From: Sva-07 sp035527095
GTDB taxonomy: Bacteria; Actinomycetota; Acidimicrobiia; Acidimicrobiales; Ilumatobacteraceae
Direction: 5' to 3'
DNA: 8,725 bases
NCBI GenBank assembly: GCA_035527095.1
Contig: DATLBC010000018.1
Span: 1 to 8,725, forward strand
The notes beneath the pieces were generated by a model. That model was given only the letters and a program-made list of their open reading frames with translations. It searched no databases and was not told where the DNA came from. The position numbers and the translations under genes were made by a program. Positions 6,603 to 8,725 of this stretch are shown here, piece by piece (the stretch's first letter is position 1; each line of letters starts with the position of its first letter).

Positions 6603-6751
6603 CAGCACCACATACTCGACAACTCACATCAGACAGTGTGAGTGACGACATCGTGGTGGGAGTCTTCGAACGCACAGGTGGTAGCGATCGGGTGGGCCAC
6701 GGGGGATTCGGTGGGAGTGGTCGAGTGAGTAGTCATCTGGACAGTACGGAC

Positions 6752-6964
6752 ATGAGCAACCCCGACGAACACACCCGCCGCTCCACCTACACCGTCGAGG
6801 AAGTCGCCCGCATCCTCGGCATCTCGCGAACCACCGCGTACGAGTGCGTGAGACGCGGCGACATCCAGGCCTGTCGCTTCGGGCGACGCGTCGTCGTGCC
6901 GACGATCGTCGTCGACCGGCTGCTCACTGCGCTCGACGAAGACCGACCGAACTCGCTCAACTGA
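6752..6964 (+). CDS. excisionase-like helix-turn-helix protein (divergent paralogue)
   Basis: This 70-aa protein from the ATG is again nearly all HTH_17/excisionase-type domain: YTVEEVARILGISRTTAYE, then CVRRGDIQACRFGRRVVVP. The core motif GISRTxAYECVRRG is shared with the two 77-aa proteins in this window, but the flanks and C-terminus differ, so it is an older paralogue. The ATG lacks a clear Shine-Dalgarno; an in-frame GTG at 6725 has GGGAG at 6713-6717 and would give 79 aa, so the start is uncertain. It lies 120-150 nt after the coiled-coil gene and directly before the second noncoding block. It is probably a DNA-binding regulator or directionality factor of the element. Confidence 0.75.
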   Translation: MSNPDEHTRRSTYTVEEVARILGISRTTAYECVRRGDIQACRFGRRVVVPTIVVDRLLTALDEDRPNSLN

Positions 6965-7011
6965 GCAACGAATCAGCCGTCCCGGTGTTCCGCCCCCGGC
7001 TATCCGGACAC

Positions 7012-7463
7012 GGACGATGTGCGTCGCAAGACACAATCACCCCAGCTAGGACGGTAGATCGTGTGTCACTGATCGCGGACCGGGCTCCCGCTCGGCTCTG
7101 GGTTCGAGAGCTGAGCCACTGGAGCGCACCAGCTCGTCGCTCGCGCTTCTGTCTGCGTTGCATCGTGCGGCCTCGCGGATCGCCGCAGGGTGTCCGCCAG
7201 CCTGTTCAGGCAGTCGCGCTGGGAGTGCCGCTCGCCTGGTGCCGCCCGCCGAGCGGCCAGCCCGCATTTCGGGTCGCGCAAAGTCGTTTCGTGGGTGGTC
7301 TGGCTGCGCTCGGGGGGTCCGCCCCGTCAGATCGTGTCTCGTCGGGGGCCGGGTCAGGGGGTCGTGCGCGGAGGCGTTGGGAGGGCATACACCTTTGCAG
7401 GTTTCCCTCAACGGGAAACCTGGTGACCCGATCGGGTCACTTGAGTGCGACGAGCTCGTGCGC
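7012..7463. repeat. conserved structured noncoding block, copy 2
   Basis: This block fills the 472-nt gap between the HTH gene ending at 6964 and the HEPN stop. It aligns with 5177-5598: GACACAAT at 7030-7037, ATCGTGTGTC at 7058-7067, ATCGTGTC at 7331-7338, and the nearly identical right end at 7379-7439. The middle is more divergent, with indels totalling about 30 nt. A small hairpin with GGTTC in its loop (stem GCTCT/AGAGC, 7095-7111) has a counterpart at 5259-5274 with a different stem sequence (GGCCC/GGGTC). The right edge runs into the last codons of the HEPN gene. Whether it acts as RNA or DNA cannot be decided from two copies. Confidence 0.7.
7398..7439. repeat. 10-bp hairpin plus 16-bp palindrome, copy 2
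   Basis: CAGGTTTCCC (7398-7407) and GGGAAACCTG (7413-7422) enclose a TCAAC loop. They are followed by the perfect palindrome TGACCCGATCGGGTCA (7424-7439). The palindrome contains the stop codon of the minus-strand HEPN gene (7437-7439), so the pair of structures lies where a terminator for that gene would be. There is no U-tract on either strand. Confidence 0.75.
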
Positions 7464-7841
7464 CAGTCGCACCACTGCCCGAGCAAGCTCGACCACGTGG
7501 CTCGCTTGTGTTGGGGTCGGATTCGGGATGTCCTCCGGATATCGACCGGCGACTGCCCACGGAGCGAGTTCGGTGAGTGCGGCCATGTCGAACCGGGGTT
7601 CGCTCGATGCCGGGAGAAGGCCCGCAAGACGATCGAGCCGGTGCGACTTCGGGAAGTCGATCCCGGCATGGACGAGCACCGCCTTGACGGCCTTCTCCGC
7701 TGCCTGCTGAGCGTGGAAGCACACTGCCCACTCGACGCCGACATCGGAGCGCAGCACGAGTTCCGCGATGGTGAGATCGTCATTGGCCTTCGCAAGCCAA
7801 CTCTGCGTGGTCGCCGCTGACGAATCGGACGGCTCAGTCAC
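7437..7841 (-). CDS. HEPN-domain protein, putative toxin of MNT/HEPN pair
   Basis: This 134-aa protein starts at a GTG that overlaps the MNT stop by 8 nt (GTGACTGA), typical of translational coupling. An ATG at 7862 would add 7 residues. It matches the small HEPN domain family: WLAKANDDL at residues 15-23, the signature helix CFHAQQAAEKAVKAVL at 41-56, then FPKSHRLDRL around His67, and a late AGRYPED segment. In type VII systems the HEPN protein is an RNase or tRNA-targeting toxin that the MNT partner neutralises, often by AMPylation. I do not see the R-x4-6-H catalytic motif or the R-x4-H-x-Y form, so activity may differ or be lost. It is encoded opposite to the flanking HTH genes, and its stop sits in the conserved palindrome. 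Confidence 0.88.
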   Translation of the reverse strand: MTEPSDSSAATTQSWLAKANDDLTIAELVLRSDVGVEWAVCFHAQQAAEKAVKAVLVHAGIDFPKSHRLDRLAGLLPASSEPRFDMAALTELAPWAVAGRYPEDIPNPTPTQASHVVELARAVVRLAHELVALK

Positions 7842-8202
7842 GCCGGTACAGGCACTGCCCATCAAAGACGGTGGCTCGTTCGATCGTGCCCGGGATTCCG
7901 CTGCGATTGACGTAGCGCTCAGGATCGGTGAATGACACGTCGAACGGAGCACTCGATGTCGACGCCTTGAACGCGCGCGTCTTGAGGTCGATCGCGTCTC
8001 GGGGCTCGAAGGAGTCGAGCACGACGAGCAGGTCGATGTCGCTGTCACCGTCGTCGTCACCGCGGGCCACCGAGCCATAGAGCCAGACTGCCGCCGGATC
8101 GAACTCGGCGACGAGGTCGGCGATCACGACGTCGGTCCATTCGTCGAGTCGACGACCGTCCCAAACGGCTTTGCCGTCCTTGACCGTCCACGTGCTCGAC
8201 AT
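7834..8202 (-). CDS. MNT-type nucleotidyltransferase, putative antitoxin
   Basis: This 122-aa protein is a minimal nucleotidyltransferase. It has the family motif G-S-x10-D-x-D: Gly43-Ser44, VARG and then Asp55-Ile-Asp57 in SDIDLLVV. Asp88 in FDVSF is a reasonable third metal ligand. MntA-type proteins use this site to transfer AMP to a HEPN toxin partner. The gene precedes and overlaps the HEPN gene. The ATG at 8202 is chosen although its GGGAG is only 1 nt away, which is too close. An in-frame GTG at 8253 would add 17 residues but has no visible ribosome site. Catalytic residues appear intact, so the enzyme should be active even though the HEPN partner lacks the usual RNase motif. Confidence 0.88.
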   Translation of the reverse strand: MSSTWTVKDGKAVWDGRRLDEWTDVVIADLVAEFDPAAVWLYGSVARGDDDGDSDIDLLVVLDSFEPRDAIDLKTRAFKASTSSAPFDVSFTDPERYVNRSGIPGTIERATVFDGQCLYRRD

Positions 8203-8324
8203 GCTCCCAAGAGTAGTTCGGTGCGCCGAGTCGAGCGATCGCGACGTCGTCACGGGCGCCAGGCGAGAGCTGACGCACCGCCTCCGGCCCGGCCTCGGGC
8301 AGTCTTGGCCGATCCCAGAGTTTG

Positions 8325-8404
8325 TTGTCTCACATCGACAAGTGGACCGCCTTTACGAGAGGGAGGGAGACCACATGGTCCTCCCCGGACGAACGGAGGA
8401 ACGC
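8325..8404 (+). promoter_or_regulatory. conserved leader of the third HTH gene
   Basis: This is the gap-free counterpart of 5625-5704. GGGAG lies 5 nt before an in-frame ATG at 8375. A hairpin of GGGAGACC with GGTCCTCCC (one bulged C, loop ACAT) spans that site, and a strong GGAGG precedes the ATG at 8405. The 8203-8324 stretch to its left separates the divergent MNT and HTH genes and must hold both promoters, but I cannot identify convincing boxes. Confidence 0.5.
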
Positions 8405-8638
8405 ATGCCCATGACCGGTCGCGCCACCATGACCGTCACCCAGGCCGCCACGGTGCTCGGCATCTCGCGAACCGCCGCGTACGAGTGCGTGCGACGCGGC
8501 GAGATCCCGTCGCTCCGACTCGGTGGCCGCATCATCGTGCCCACCCAGGCAGTCGAAGAGCTGCTCACCTTCGGCGCGCGGCAGACATCCGAGTCGCCCG
8601 ACCATCCGCTGGCCGAACAGCGAGACACGCTGTTCTGA
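8405..8638 (+). CDS. excisionase-like helix-turn-helix protein (copy 2)
   Basis: This 77-aa paralogue of the protein at 5705-5938 has an almost identical HTH core (GISRTAAYECVRRGEIP) and the same C-terminal QRDTLF. The ATG at 8405 has GGAGG 5 nt upstream, the best ribosome site in this half of the window. The alternative ATG at 8375 would add 10 residues. It is divergent from the MNT/HEPN pair and is followed by a partial frame that may be an integrase, the arrangement expected of an excisionase or directionality factor. A role as regulator of the TA pair is also possible, since it is the nearest DNA-binding protein. DNA binding is near certain from the fold; the target is unknown. Confidence 0.82.
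   Translation: MPMTGRATMTVTQAATVLGISRTAAYECVRRGEIPSLRLGGRIIVPTQAVEELLTFGARQTSESPDHPLAEQRDTLF
8615..8635. repeat. perfect inverted repeat at the 3' end of the HTH gene
   Basis: GAACAGCG (8615-8622) and CGCTGTTC (8628-8635) form an 8-bp inverted repeat around AGACA, ending directly at the stop codon. The first HTH gene keeps the inner part (CAGCG-AGACA-CGCTG, 5918-5932). It may be a protein-binding or recombination site, or a weak terminator; it also encodes the conserved C-terminus. Confidence 0.45.
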
Positions 8639-8672
8639 ACGCGGCTTTCAATCGAACATCATCGACTCGACC

Positions 8673-8725
8673 GTGGCCGCGGCGTCGCGGGAGATCCCGG
8701 GCGTGACATGGGAGTACAAGTCGAG
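8673..8725 (+). CDS. start of a truncated frame, possibly an integrase
   Basis: From a GTG at 8673 an open frame runs off the window. It encodes V-A-A-A-S-R-E-I-P-G-V-T-W-E-Y-K-S. A short basic N-terminus followed by W-E-Y-K is reminiscent of the arm-binding domain of tyrosine recombinases, and an integrase is expected next to an excisionase-like gene. There is no clear ribosome site, and only 17 codons are visible, so the identity is a guess. Confidence 0.28.
   Translation, partial: MAAASREIPGVTWEYKS

Noticed and set aside
7095..7111. GGTTCGA in a hairpin loop resembling a tRNA T-arm
   Set aside because: The stem and spacing do not fit a tRNA; no acceptor, anticodon or D arm is present around it. 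The counterpart at 5259-5274 reads GGTTCGG.
5150..7440. Integron attC array or CRISPR array
   Set aside because: There are only two long, non-identical repeats 1,865 nt apart, with no short regular repeats and spacers, no core GTTRRRY sites in the expected pairing, and no Cas or integron integrase gene.

Overview
The window is GC-rich throughout, with strongly GC-biased third codon positions and several GTG or overlapping starts. This suggests an actinobacterium. The gene content resembles marine or soil Acidimicrobiia (Ilumatobacter-like), but that placement is an inference from gene style and was not tested.

Left half (1-5068): a compact co-directional plus-strand operon. It holds a YHYH-domain protein (5' end outside the window), a HupE/UreJ-type membrane protein with a long secreted N-terminal part, a YHYH-domain lipoprotein, an OmpR-class response regulator and its sensor histidine kinase. 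Junctions are tight: a 1-nt gap at 588/590, a 17-nt gap before the regulator and a 4-nt overlap between regulator and kinase. Both YHYH proteins carry two C-x-G-H...Y-H-x-H units and a Gly/Pro tail. Together with a predicted metal permease, they look like a cell-surface metal-binding or uptake set with its own two-component control. The metal and the signal are not visible in the sequence.

Right half (5069-8725): an accessory region built from two related copies of one modular element. The fuller copy (about 7012-8725, running off the edge) has four parts. First is a ~430-bp noncoding block with hairpins and recurring ATCGTGTC motifs. Next, on the minus strand, is an MNT nucleotidyltransferase/HEPN pair (type VII toxin-antitoxin-like). 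Then come a conserved leader with a 77-aa excisionase-like HTH protein, and finally the start of another reading frame, perhaps an integrase. The shorter copy (about 5177-6027) has the same block, leader and HTH gene, but in place of the MNT/HEPN pair it keeps only what looks like the last eight codons of the HEPN gene. The sequence after its HTH gene is a degraded match to the start of the downstream frame.

Between the copies lie a coiled-coil protein with a basic N-terminus, probably expressed from a leaderless promoter, and a third, more divergent HTH gene. The most notable observation is this filled versus empty pair with exchangeable or deletable toxin-antitoxin cargo beside a strongly conserved structured noncoding block. 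I read it as a small mobile or cassette-carrying element; that interpretation is inference.
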